A stretch of DNA of 21,441 nucleotides from Deltaproteobacteria bacterium (lineage in GTDB: Bacteria > Myxococcota > Polyangia > Haliangiales > Haliangiaceae). The position numbers and the translations under genes are program-made. The notes below the pieces were generated by a model that had not been told where the DNA came from, did not search any database, and saw only the letters and a program-made list of their open reading frames with translations. Positions 8,648-16,730 of this stretch are shown here, one piece after another. Position 1 is the first letter of the stretch. Each line of letters starts with the position of its first letter. Location: contig JAGSPR010000159.1 in assembly GCA_018262455.1 (NCBI GenBank), positions 1 to 21,441 on the forward strand, written 5' to 3'.

Positions 8648-8813
8648 CTGTACTGCCTCCCACGAATGCGGCCACCGCGCCGGGTAGCTGCCACCAACGG
8701 TTTGAACATCCGGCGCGCCTTGCCTCAACACAATTTTCGGACAAAGCGACTGCGGTGTGGAATTCTTCATATGTAGCGAAACATTGAGAACGACACGGGT
8801 AATGCGGACCACG
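8648..8813. promoter_or_regulatory. Divergent control region between the csp gene and the propeller lipoprotein gene
   Basis: About 166 bp separate the two divergent starts. The segment from roughly 8725 to 8800 is clearly more AT-rich than the flanking coding DNA (for example CAATTTT, ATTCTTCATATG and AACATTGAG), as expected for promoters. No -35/-10 pair was strong enough to name. The leader on the csp side is at least 80 nt if transcription starts within the AT-rich core, consistent with the long leaders of many csp genes. Confidence 0.4.
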
Positions 8814-10907
8814 ATGCCGGGCGCTCGAGTGCAGACTTTTCGTGACGGATCGCATCTTCGCCGCGTCGCTGGCACCGCCCTGCTGTGGATCGTCGCATGC
8901 GGCAACCCCACCCGCCTGGTGTCGAGGCCGCCCACGACCGATCGGTCGTCGCAACTCGATGCCGGGGTGGCCCCCGCGGGGCCAGCGAACGCGCTCGTCA
9001 GGACGATCCCGGGACACACCGCGACGGAGGCGCCCCACGGCGGCAACATCTCCGAGCTCGCCGTCACCGCAGATGGCGCCGCCGCGGTCAGCAGTGACGA
9101 GCTCGGCGGTGTTCGCCTGTGGCCGCGAATCGACGGAACCATCGAGCCACGCGCGGTCGATCTGCCGCGCCCGCAGCAGCTCGCGCTGGCCAGCCATCGA
9201 CGGGGCTTCCTCGTCGCGATGGTCGATGAAGGCGGTGGGCTCGTGCTCCAGGTGATCGATCACGATGGGCTGACCGTGCAGCGCGCCTCGCTGGGCGTCG
9301 ATCCCGGGTTCGCCGGCGTGGTGATGACGGACCGCGGGCCGATCGCGTGGAGGCGGGATCAGCGGATCGTTCGACTGTCGGCGGAGGGCGTGGTGGGCTC
9401 TGACCTCCCCGCCGAGGCGGGGCAACGCATCCTCACGGTCGCGGTGGCTGGCCCGCGCGCGGTGGCCGTGATCGAGTCGGGCGACACGTCGACCGGCAAC
9501 GCGACGCGGCGGGCACGCTGGCTCTTGATCGGCGACAAGCTTACGTGGGGCGCGTGGATCGATGCCGGCGACCACGTCAGCACCACGATCGCGCTGTCGC
9601 CCACGGGCAAGCGCCTCGCGAGCCTCGCCGGCGCCCAGCCCGGTGGCCCGATGCAAGCGATCGTCATCGACACCGCGACCGGCGCGTTGCTCGTCGCCGA
9701 ACCGGCCACGGGTGCGCTCGGCATCGGGATGCTCGACGATGATCACGTCGCCCTGGGCTCGAGCGGCGCGGTCAGCTGGATCGATCTGGCGAACGTTACG
9801 CGCAGGCCCCAGGCGACCGCGCCGGTGGAGCCACCCGCGGAGCGGGGGCTGCTCACGACCGGCGGCGGGCGGGCGATCACCGCGAGTAGCGGTGAGCTCG
9901 TGATCTCGACCCCGGCGAGCACCGAGTACCTCGGCTACGAGCTCGGGGCGCTGGCAGTCGCGGCGGCGGCGCCCCAAGGCCGCATGCTGGTCGGCCTCGG
10001 CGACTCGTTCGCGATGCTCGATTCCCAGCTCCGCACGACCGCCGCGCCGGACCTCGCGATCCCCGCGGCGTCCACGGTCGCCGCGCTGAAGTGGCTCGCG
10101 GGCGACGAGTGGCTGGTCGAGACGTCGCGCGTCAACGATGGGGTGACCTCGGTCGCGCTCGTCGATGTCGCCGGACACAAGTCCGTGGTGGTCCGCGGCG
10201 GCATGCCGATGGTCCAGCACCTGATGCACGATCGCTCGACTCAGCTCGTCACGTTGTCGCTTGGCGACACGCCCGAGGTCCTGCGCTACGAGCCCGGCAA
10301 GCTCCGGATCGATCGTCTCGCGGCACTTCCCAAGGCCGCCGGGTTCGAGCGCGCGGAGCTCGTGCCGGTCGCGCCCGCGCTCGCCGGCGGCACGCAGCTC
10401 GTCGTCGTCCAGATGCACGAGCGGCTCACGCTTCGCTGGGTCCGCGATCCGCGCGTGCTCGATCAGGGCACGGTGGTCACGATCGATGGCTCGCTCGCCG
10501 GGGTCGATGCAGCGGCCCACGTGTTCGTGTGGCAGAACGATCCGCAAGGCATGCTCGAGCTCGCGGTGTTCCTCGACGGCAAACGGATCGCCAAGCTGCC
10601 CACCGATGGCCCGACCGCGCTGTGGCCTGATCCGAGGGGCAACCGCGTCGTCCAGGTCTCGCAGCGCAGCATCGCGCTGGTTGGCTTCGACGGCACCCGC
10701 CGCTGGGCCCGGGCCCTCCAGGGCGTCAGCGAGGCGCTCTGGCTCGAGGACGGCACGCTCGGCATCGTCAGCGTGTCGGGCATCGCACGTCTCGATCCGC
10801 TCACCGGCGACGTGCTCGCTGCGAGGTGCGGCTGGAAGTTCGGGCTCTCGCGCAAGCAGCACCCGCTCATCGGCCGGTTCGAGCCGATCTGCACGCAGCT
10901 GCGCTGA
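8814..10907 (+). CDS. Outer-membrane lipoprotein with beta-propeller (WD40-like) repeats
   Basis: About 697 residues. A basic N-terminus and hydrophobic core end in a lipobox (LLWIVAC, Cys29 if the start is ATG 8814). The residues after Cys are Gly-Asn, with no Asp retention signal, so outer-membrane sorting is plausible. The mature part consists of repeating beta-strand units of the type ELAVTADGAAAVSSDELGGVRLW, LSPTGKRLASLAG and WPDPRGNRVVQV, typical of WD40/YVTN-like propellers. No enzymatic motif was seen. Such proteins usually serve as binding platforms. The frame continues upstream to a GTG at 8757; ATG 8802, ATG 8814 and GTG 8829 are all possible starts and none has a strong Shine-Dalgarno, so the exact start is uncertain. 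It ends 10 bp from the convergent VIT-domain gene. Confidence 0.72.
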   Translation: MPGARVQTFRDGSHLRRVAGTALLWIVACGNPTRLVSRPPTTDRSSQLDAGVAPAGPANALVRTIPGHTATEAPHGGNISELAVTADGAAAVSSDELGGVRLWPRIDGTIEPRAVDLPRPQQLALASHRRGFLVAMVDEGGGLVLQVIDHDGLTVQRASLGVDPGFAGVVMTDRGPIAWRRDQRIVRLSAEGVVGSDLPAEAGQRILTVAVAGPRAVAVIESGDTSTGNATRRARWLLIGDKLTWGAWIDAGDHVSTTIALSPTGKRLASLAGAQPGGPMQAIVIDTATGALLVAEPATGALGIGMLDDDHVALGSSGAVSWIDLANVTRRPQATAPVEPPAERGLLTTGGGRAITASSGELVISTPASTEYLGYELGALAVAAAAPQGRMLVGLGDSFAMLDSQLRTTAAPDLAIPAASTVAALKWLAGDEWLVETSRVNDGVTSVALVDVAGHKSVVVRGGMPMVQHLMHDRSTQLVTLSLGDTPEVLRYEPGKLRIDRLAALPKAAGFERAELVPVAPALAGGTQLVVVQMHERLTLRWVRDPRVLDQGTVVTIDGSLAGVDAAAHVFVWQNDPQGMLELAVFLDGKRIAKLPTDGPTALWPDPRGNRVVQVSQRSIALVGFDGTRRWARALQGVSEALWLEDGTLGIVSVSGIARLDPLTGDVLAARCGWKFGLSRKQHPLIGRFEPICTQLR

Positions 10908-10918
10908 CCCGCGCAGCT
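10897..10918. terminator. Hairpin at a tail-to-tail gene junction, possible bidirectional terminator
   Basis: AGCTGCGC (10897-10904) and GCGCAGCT (10911-10918) form a perfect 8-bp stem with a 6-nt loop that contains the stop codon of the plus-strand gene. A second, overlapping inverted pair GCGCTGA (10901-10907) / TCAGCGC (10918-10924) contains the stop codons of both convergent genes. The structure is GC-rich and symmetrical but has no U-tract, so terminator function in both directions is inferred. Confidence 0.5.
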
Positions 10919-13900
10919 CAGCGCGCGACGCCGAGCTCGACGGTGGCCTGGTTGGTCATGATCACATACGGGCGATCCTCGAACGTGATGCCGCCCTTCC
11001 CATCGAACCGCTGGATCTGCAACAGGCCCATGCCGTAGCCCATCGGGCCCTGCGAGTAGTAGTGCAGCGACAGCTTGTACGGGCCCGCGCTCGCGGTGCC
11101 AGGGATGGCGAAGCACTCCGGGCCATACCCGGTCGTCACGTCGGCGTAGAGCTCACCGCCCGACCGCAACACCGGGTGCGCGTACCACGCCTGGTTCCCG
11201 TTCGCGTCCTCGATGTGGAAGTCGACGTCGTTCGCGTCGGTCTCCCAGTAGGCGATGAACCGGGTCGACGGTAAGGTTGCGATCTCGAGCGACCGCTTCG
11301 CGAGCTCGCCGAGGATCTGTTCGGACTTGCCGCCGTGCGCGAGGTACGCGGCCGCGATCATCCCGGCATCCTCGGCGAACACGCGCTCGGCGCCGCGGAA
11401 CCGACCCGCGGGATACTTGTGGTCGATGGCCGCGAGGATCGCCGCGAACGCGCCCGCATGATCGGTGTCGCGCAGCAGGGCATAGGCGAGCAGGCGATGA
11501 CCGGTGGCGTGATCCGGTCGATCGGCGACCGCGCGGCGATAGCTGTCGATCGCGAGCTTGCGGGCCCCGAGTCGCTCCAGTCGCTCGCCGGCGAACCGTC
11601 GGAAGTCGGCGCGCGCCGGATACAGATCGATGATCGAGCCGTAGGTTCGCGCAGCGCCGGGGAGGTCGGCGCGTGCCTCGAGCGACTCGCCGAGCGCGAT
11701 CAGCGCGAGCACGTCGCCAGGAGCCTCGTCGCGCCACTTGCGAGCGACGGAATAGGCGTCGGCGAGACGGTGGGTGGCGATCGCCTGCATGACCAGGTCA
11801 AGCCGGCCGGAGAGTGCTGGCTTCGGATCGGCGGGCGGCTGCGGCCGCGGCGGCGGCGCCGGCGTGATCTGCACGGGCGCCACCGGAGCGGGCTCACTCG
11901 AGGGATCCGCTCGCCGGTACGTCATCGGGTAGCTGACCAGGACCTGTCCGGTAACCGGCCTCGGGAACTCGATGGCTCTGATGACAAGCGCGGCGCAGCT
12001 CGCGACGGCCGGATCGACGCCGGTCGCGGTCGCTCGCTCGACCGTGCCGTTGGCGTCGATCGTGAACTGGAGGGTCACCGTGCCTTCGAGGGTCGGCTTG
12101 CCGAGCAGCTCCTTCTCGTAGCAGTACTGGAGCTTCGCGACGTTGCGCTTGAGGTAGCGGCGGATCAGGGACTTGTCGAACGAGCCCTGCGTGGTGGGCG
12201 CACCGAGCGCAACGAGCGGAGCGTTGGTCCTGCGTCCGCGCATGACGCCCCAGCCGGAACCACCACCTCCGCTGCCGTAGCCCCTGCCGCTGCCGATCGT
12301 GTCGTAGCGTCCGCTCGCGCCCGGGCCGAACGCGGACCGCCCGAACCCGAATCCGGCGGGAGGATCGTCGCCGTTCAACCGGCCGTAGATCTGGTTGGCG
12401 TCCTCGATCCCGCTCGAGAAGTCGCCGGCGCCGGTCAGCGATGCGAGGCCATCCGAGCTCGACGTCGAGCTCGGGGCGTCGGGCCTTCCCATGGCGCCCT
12501 CGTCGAGCGCCATCGCGGTGCCGGGTCCGCCGCTCGCGTCCTCGTCGGGAGCGCGGGTCGGTGCTCGCGGCTCGCCGCTGGCGACAAACGTGCGGCGGGT
12601 CTGCTCGAGCCCGTGCGCGCCGACCACGAGGATGTCGGCGAGGGACGTGTGGTCGATGCCGTAGCGCGCGTAATCGGCCTCGCTCTCGAGCACGAGCATG
12701 GCGGTCTGGCTCGACACGACCCGCGCGGCGACCGAGCGCGTGCCGATCGTCTTGCGCAGCTGCCTGGCAAGGTCGGTGGTCGCGCCGGCGAGCTCGAGGC
12801 TGTGCTCGAGCTCCTCGATCTCGGCCTGTGCCACCGCGCGGTCGAGCAAGGCGGGCGCGGTCGCGACGAGCGAGACCGTGTTGCGCTCGCCGCCGACCAC
12901 GACCTCGAGCGTCTGCACCGGTCGCGTCATCCGGGCGTACACCGTCACCGGCGTCCCCGGCCGCGCGGACGCGAGCTTGCGTGGAAACACCCACGTCGCG
13001 CCCGGCACGTCGATCGCCACGTCGAGTCGCACGGCCTCGCCAAGCCCGGTCACGACCGCCGGCACGTCGCGATCGAGATCGAACACGTCTCCGGTGCGCG
13101 GCAGCGCTCGGACCAGGGCCGCGGCGAGCCGGTCATCGCGGATCCCACCGGCGAGCACGACGTCGAGCCGATCGATCGGCAGCTTGCCGACCGCGGCGAT
13201 GAGCTCGGGTGCAGGGCGACCGGCGGTGACCACACCGTCGGTGACCACCGCGACCCGACGATGCCTCGCCGCGCGCGCAAGCCAGTCGAGCGCTTGCCCG
13301 AGATCCGAGGCGCCCGCGGCCGAGCGCTCGACGAGTGCCGCGATCTGCGCGTCGCCGAAGTCGGCGGCCTGGCCCGCGAACACCAGGTGCGTCGCCTGAT
13401 CGAACGCGACGACCTGGAGCTCGAGTGCTTCGCCGTAGCGCGTCCGCATCCCGGTCACGAGCTCGCGCACGCGATCGAGGTAATCCGCGAAGCCGAGGGC
13501 GCGCGACGCACTGGTATCGACGAGCAGAGTGATCGCCTGCACCGGATCTGCGGTCGCGGGACCTGCGACCGTGAACGCACCGGCGACGAGGGTTCCGGAT
13601 GTGACGGCCACCGGCCCGGTCGTGGTGGCGACGAAGTCGCGGTCCGGCGCCCAGTTCCGCTCGTGGAGCTCGTGAAGCTCGCTCCCGACCTCGACGCGGA
13701 TGTCGATGCGCTCGGTCTTCGCGAGGCCTTGCAGCGGCAGCCTGTACTCCCCGGCGAGCTCCTGGCTGTAGGAGATCACGAGGTGCTTGTCGGCCTTCGG
13801 CTCGATCGGGAACACGCGCGCGGTGAACTGGTTGCCGGCCGCCTTCTCGAGCAGCGCGGGATCCTGCCGGCGATGCAGGAAGTCCTCGTACGCCCGTCGT

Positions 13901-14292
13901 GCGAGCACTTTCTCGACGACCTCGGCCTCCTGCCACGCGCCCTCGCGCTCCATCGCGAACCGCGAGACCGCAGCCCGTGCGGGCAGGGTGAGGGCGAACG
14001 TGCCTTCGCGTCGTCGCGGCTCGGGGTTATGAAAGTAGAGGTGCAGCTCGGTGAACGCGAGCGGGCCCTCGATCACGGCCTTCACATCGGCCCGCACGAG
14101 CAGCAGGCCGCTGCCGTCCGACGCGGTCAGCGTCCACGGCGGGGCGACGCGGGTGGGAGCGCGGTGTACAGCGGGTGGCGCGAGCGCTGGCGGCCTCGAG
14201 ATCGGCTCGGACGGCTGCGCGCATCCGGTCAGCCGGGCGGCGGACAGCAGGGCGATGGTCGGCAGGGCGAGCAGCAGGAGCTGGCGTGGCAT
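10918..14292 (-). CDS. Mosaic lipoprotein: VIT + vWA + AgmX/PglI-type C-terminal domain + TPR + DUF2135-like
   Basis: About 1,124 residues from ATG 14292, chosen over GTG 14307 because GGAG lies 6 nt upstream. A signal peptide ends in a lipobox (RLTGC, Cys24). Domains in order: a VIT domain (about 55-183, including RRAYEDFLHRRQDPALLE); a von Willebrand A domain with the intact metal-site motif DTSAS (Asp259, Ser261, Ser263); a Gly/Ser-rich linker (about 650-690); an AgmX/PglI-type TonB-like domain (about 700-790, RRYLKRNVAKLQYCYEKEL then GTVTLQFTIDANGTVERA); a Pro-rich linker; TPR-like helices (about 830-940); and a C-terminal beta domain like YfaP/DUF2135 (DVDFHIEDANGNQAWY, then DVTTGYGPE). 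VIT-vWA proteins usually mediate protein-protein contacts or adhesion at the surface. It is the last gene of the minus-strand operon, 86-101 nt after its neighbour. Confidence 0.88.
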   Translation of the reverse strand: MPRQLLLLALPTIALLSAARLTGCAQPSEPISRPPALAPPAVHRAPTRVAPPWTLTASDGSGLLLVRADVKAVIEGPLAFTELHLYFHNPEPRRREGTFALTLPARAAVSRFAMEREGAWQEAEVVEKVLARRAYEDFLHRRQDPALLEKAAGNQFTARVFPIEPKADKHLVISYSQELAGEYRLPLQGLAKTERIDIRVEVGSELHELHERNWAPDRDFVATTTGPVAVTSGTLVAGAFTVAGPATADPVQAITLLVDTSASRALGFADYLDRVRELVTGMRTRYGEALELQVVAFDQATHLVFAGQAADFGDAQIAALVERSAAGASDLGQALDWLARAARHRRVAVVTDGVVTAGRPAPELIAAVGKLPIDRLDVVLAGGIRDDRLAAALVRALPRTGDVFDLDRDVPAVVTGLGEAVRLDVAIDVPGATWVFPRKLASARPGTPVTVYARMTRPVQTLEVVVGGERNTVSLVATAPALLDRAVAQAEIEELEHSLELAGATTDLARQLRKTIGTRSVAARVVSSQTAMLVLESEADYARYGIDHTSLADILVVGAHGLEQTRRTFVASGEPRAPTRAPDEDASGGPGTAMALDEGAMGRPDAPSSTSSSDGLASLTGAGDFSSGIEDANQIYGRLNGDDPPAGFGFGRSAFGPGASGRYDTIGSGRGYGSGGGGSGWGVMRGRRTNAPLVALGAPTTQGSFDKSLIRRYLKRNVAKLQYCYEKELLGKPTLEGTVTLQFTIDANGTVERATATGVDPAVASCAALVIRAIEFPRPVTGQVLVSYPMTYRRADPSSEPAPVAPVQITPAPPPRPQPPADPKPALSGRLDLVMQAIATHRLADAYSVARKWRDEAPGDVLALIALGESLEARADLPGAARTYGSIIDLYPARADFRRFAGERLERLGARKLAIDSYRRAVADRPDHATGHRLLAYALLRDTDHAGAFAAILAAIDHKYPAGRFRGAERVFAEDAGMIAAAYLAHGGKSEQILGELAKRSLEIATLPSTRFIAYWETDANDVDFHIEDANGNQAWYAHPVLRSGGELYADVTTGYGPECFAIPGTASAGPYKLSLHYYSQGPMGYGMGLLQIQRFDGKGGITFEDRPYVIMTNQATVELGVAR

Positions 14293-14393
14293 CAGCGGCT
14301 CCGACACGCGAAGCCGCGCGCGAGTTCCACGGACCCGAGCGGCCGGCGCGTTGTCTCACCGCAGAGCGATCGGCCCGCGAGGGCTGGCCCCGA

Positions 14394-14858
14394 TCACCAC
14401 CGGCCGACGAGCAACGCGTTGGTCTGGAGCTGGAGCCGCGTGTCGTCGATGCCATCGAGCACCAGGTAGGCGGCGGTGTCGAGCGCGACGCTGAGCGGGC
14501 CGATGATCTTGGCGGTGATGCGGAGGCCGCCGCCCACGAGCGGGACGCGGGCATCGAGATCGCCGCCGAGCTCGGCATGGAGATCGAGGACGAGCAGGGG
14601 ACGGGCGGCCGCGCCTTCATAGACCACACCGGCCATCACGAGGCCGCGATGATGGTCGTCGAACGCGCGCCAGGCGACCAGGCCGCCGAACCTGCTGCGT
14701 GGCTTGACGTCGACGACGATGTCGAACCGCACGCGATCGCCACCGTCGCCGGTGAGCACGAGCGAGCTGCCCACGCCGGCGGTCCCGTGGATCCCTCGCT
14801 CGGCGTATGCGGGGGCGTCGGCCAGCGCGAGCACGGTGAGCAGGAGGAACGGCTTCAC
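14394..14858 (-). CDS. Small secreted beta-rich protein of unknown function
   Basis: 154 residues with a clear signal peptide (KPFLLLTVLALADAPAYA, likely cleavage AYA|E). The mature protein alternates hydrophobic and polar residues in strands (VRFDIVVDVKPRSRFGGLV, RPLLVLDLHAELGG, LQLQTNALLVGRW) and ends in an aromatic residue, as small outer-membrane barrels often do. No specific family was recognised. The GTG start at 14858 has a TGAGG Shine-Dalgarno that overlaps the stop codon of the export-gate gene 6 nt upstream. Translation of the two genes is therefore probably coupled, and a function linked to the export protein is plausible but not shown. Confidence 0.65.
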   Translation of the reverse strand: MKPFLLLTVLALADAPAYAERGIHGTAGVGSSLVLTGDGGDRVRFDIVVDVKPRSRFGGLVAWRAFDDHHRGLVMAGVVYEGAAARPLLVLDLHAELGGDLDARVPLVGGGLRITAKIIGPLSVALDTAAYLVLDGIDDTRLQLQTNALLVGRW

Positions 14859-14864
14859 GCGACC

Positions 14865-16715
14865 TCAGGTGATATCGATGCGTCCGGCGGTGCGCACGGA
14901 CGTGCCGGGCTGTAGCTCGTGCGCCGCGAGGACCGCGATCCCCGGCAGCTCGGGCTCGAGCAAGGTGCGGAGATGACGGCGGACATCGCCGCTCGCGAGG
15001 ATGACCGCGGGTCCGAGTCCGAGCTTGCCCTTCACCGCGGCAACGATGTCCTGGGCGATCGCCGGCTCGAGCGCGAGGATGGGGGTGCCATCGCGGCGGT
15101 CCACGGCACTGCGCACGGCATCCTCGATCATCGAATCGAGCGTGTAGACCGCGAGCTGGCCGCGGGGCGCCCACCGTGCGCTGATCTGTCGCCTGAGCTG
15201 ACCACGCAGGTGCTCGACGAGGGCAGGGACTTCGCGGGCCGTGTAGCCGCCGGCGGGGAGCGGGGCGAGCGCGATCGTCTCGAGCACCCCGGCGAGGTCC
15301 TGGATCGGCACCTCCTCGCGGACCAGGGCGCGCAGCACCTCGGTGAGCACGGGAAGGCTGACGAGCTTCGGCACGACCTCGCGAACGAGGATCGGAGCCT
15401 GCGTGGCGGCACGCTCGACAAGGCTGGCGACTCGGTCGACGCCGAGCAGCTCGGGGACGATCGTGGCCACCGCGGCGGGCAGCTTCGCGCGCAAGCCTTC
15501 GAGATCTCCGGCGGCGAGCCAGGCGAGCACGGTGGTGTCGAGCGCGAGCGCGGCCTCGCCAGCAGCGAGCGTCGGATCGACCGTGACAGCGAGCGGCGGC
15601 ACCGGGACGCCAGTCGTGGCTGTGGCCTGTGCCCGGAGCTCGCCGAGCGCGGCGTGGAGCTGCCCGAGCGGGATCAGCTGTCGCAGGGTGGGTGACAGGC
15701 GCAACGTGAGCCGCGGACCGCGCGCGGCGGCTGCCCCGGGCTCGTCGAGCACGTCGGCGACCCGCGGCTGGCTGCGCGCGGCGAGCCAGGCGAACACCGC
15801 GGCCACGAGGCCGAGCAGCAGGAACGGAGTGAGCGGCAGGCCGGGGACGAGCCCGAGCCCCACGAGCAACGCCGCGGCTGCTCCGAGCGCGCGTGGCTGA
15901 CCGCCGAGCTGAGCGCCGAGATCCTCACCGAGCGCGCGATCGCCCGTGCTCGCGACCCGGGTGACGAGCAACCCCGAGGCGACGGCGACGAGCAGCGACG
16001 GGATCTGAGCGACGAGGCCCTCGCCGATCGAGAGCAGCGAGTAGGTGCGCACGGCCTCTCCGGCGGACATCCCGCGCGTGCCGATGCCAACGACGAGTCC
16101 GCCGATCAGGTTGATGATCACGATGACGATCGCCGCGACCGCATCACCCTTGACGAAGCGCATGGCGCCATCCATCGCGCCGTAGAGCTGCGACTCGCGC
16201 TCGAGGTCGGCGCGCCGGCGGCGTGCGGTCTCGCCGTCGATCGTGCCGGTGCGCAGCTCGGCGTCGATCGCCATCTGCTTACCTGGCATCGCGTCGAGCG
16301 CGAACCGGGCCGCGACCTCGGCGACCCGCTCGGCCCCGCGGGCCACGACGACGAGCTGGACGACGGTGATCACCGCGAACACGACGATGCCGACCACGAG
16401 GCTGCCCGCGACCACCGACGAGCCGAACGCGGCGACGACGTCACCCGCATCGGCATCGGCGAGGATCAGCCGGGTGGCCGAGACTTCGAGCCCGACCCGA
16501 AACAGGGTGGTGACGACGAGCAGGGTCGGGAACGACGCGAATCCGAGCGGCCGCTGCGAGAACACGGCGGCCATGAGCAGGCACACCGCCATCGCGATGT
16601 TCAGGGTCAGCAGGACGTCGAGCAGAGGTCGCGGCAACGGCACGATCAGCATCGCGACCACCGCGATCACGAGCGCCGCGATCGCGAGCTCGGCTACGCC
16701 TCGCTGCTTCCTCAT
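14865..16715 (-). CDS. FlhA/SctV-family type III export-gate protein (FHIPEP family)
   Basis: 616 residues. FlhA (flagellum) and SctV (non-flagellar injectisome) form the nonameric ring beneath the export channel and bind chaperone-substrate complexes. The N-terminal half has the typical multi-helix membrane domain (LLDVLLTLNIAMAVCLLMAA, LFRVGLEVSATRLIL, GSLVVGIVVFAVITVVQ). It is followed by the best conserved block of the family, RVAEVAARFALDAMPGKQMA and then YGAMDGAMRFVKGDA. The C-terminal cytoplasmic domain (about 330-616) is present but short: the whole protein is roughly 70 residues below the usual ~690. Flagellar versus non-flagellar type cannot be settled from this sequence alone. No other export-apparatus gene lies in the window. 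The ATG at 16715 follows the sigma-factor stop by 15 nt, so both genes are probably in one operon. Confidence 0.9.
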   Translation of the reverse strand: MRKQRGVAELAIAALVIAVVAMLIVPLPRPLLDVLLTLNIAMAVCLLMAAVFSQRPLGFASFPTLLVVTTLFRVGLEVSATRLILADADAGDVVAAFGSSVVAGSLVVGIVVFAVITVVQLVVVARGAERVAEVAARFALDAMPGKQMAIDAELRTGTIDGETARRRRADLERESQLYGAMDGAMRFVKGDAVAAIVIVIINLIGGLVVGIGTRGMSAGEAVRTYSLLSIGEGLVAQIPSLLVAVASGLLVTRVASTGDRALGEDLGAQLGGQPRALGAAAALLVGLGLVPGLPLTPFLLLGLVAAVFAWLAARSQPRVADVLDEPGAAAARGPRLTLRLSPTLRQLIPLGQLHAALGELRAQATATTGVPVPPLAVTVDPTLAAGEAALALDTTVLAWLAAGDLEGLRAKLPAAVATIVPELLGVDRVASLVERAATQAPILVREVVPKLVSLPVLTEVLRALVREEVPIQDLAGVLETIALAPLPAGGYTAREVPALVEHLRGQLRRQISARWAPRGQLAVYTLDSMIEDAVRSAVDRRDGTPILALEPAIAQDIVAAVKGKLGLGPAVILASGDVRRHLRTLLEPELPGIAVLAAHELQPGTSVRTAGRIDIT

Positions 16716-16730
16716 GTCATCGTCTCATCG

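Noticed and set aside
8648..9142. N-terminal extension of the cold-shock protein
   Set aside because: The Csp start at 8647 has a strong Shine-Dalgarno and the canonical length; the upstream open frame crosses an AT-rich promoter region and runs antisense to the lipoprotein signal peptide.
8580..10862. A 760-codon minus-strand frame through the propeller lipoprotein gene
   Set aside because: It overlaps the csp gene in a different frame and shows Arg-rich shadow composition; the plus strand has a signal peptide, a lipobox and propeller-like repeats.
11335..14469. A long plus-strand open frame opposite the VIT/vWA gene
   Set aside because: Its translation is Arg/Gly/Asp-rich without recognisable domains, while the minus strand encodes a coherent series of known domains over the same interval.
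14865..16715. Assignment of the export-gate gene as flagellar flhA
   Set aside because: The sequence fits both FlhA and SctV, and no flagellar or injectisome gene is adjacent, so the specific symbol is withheld.
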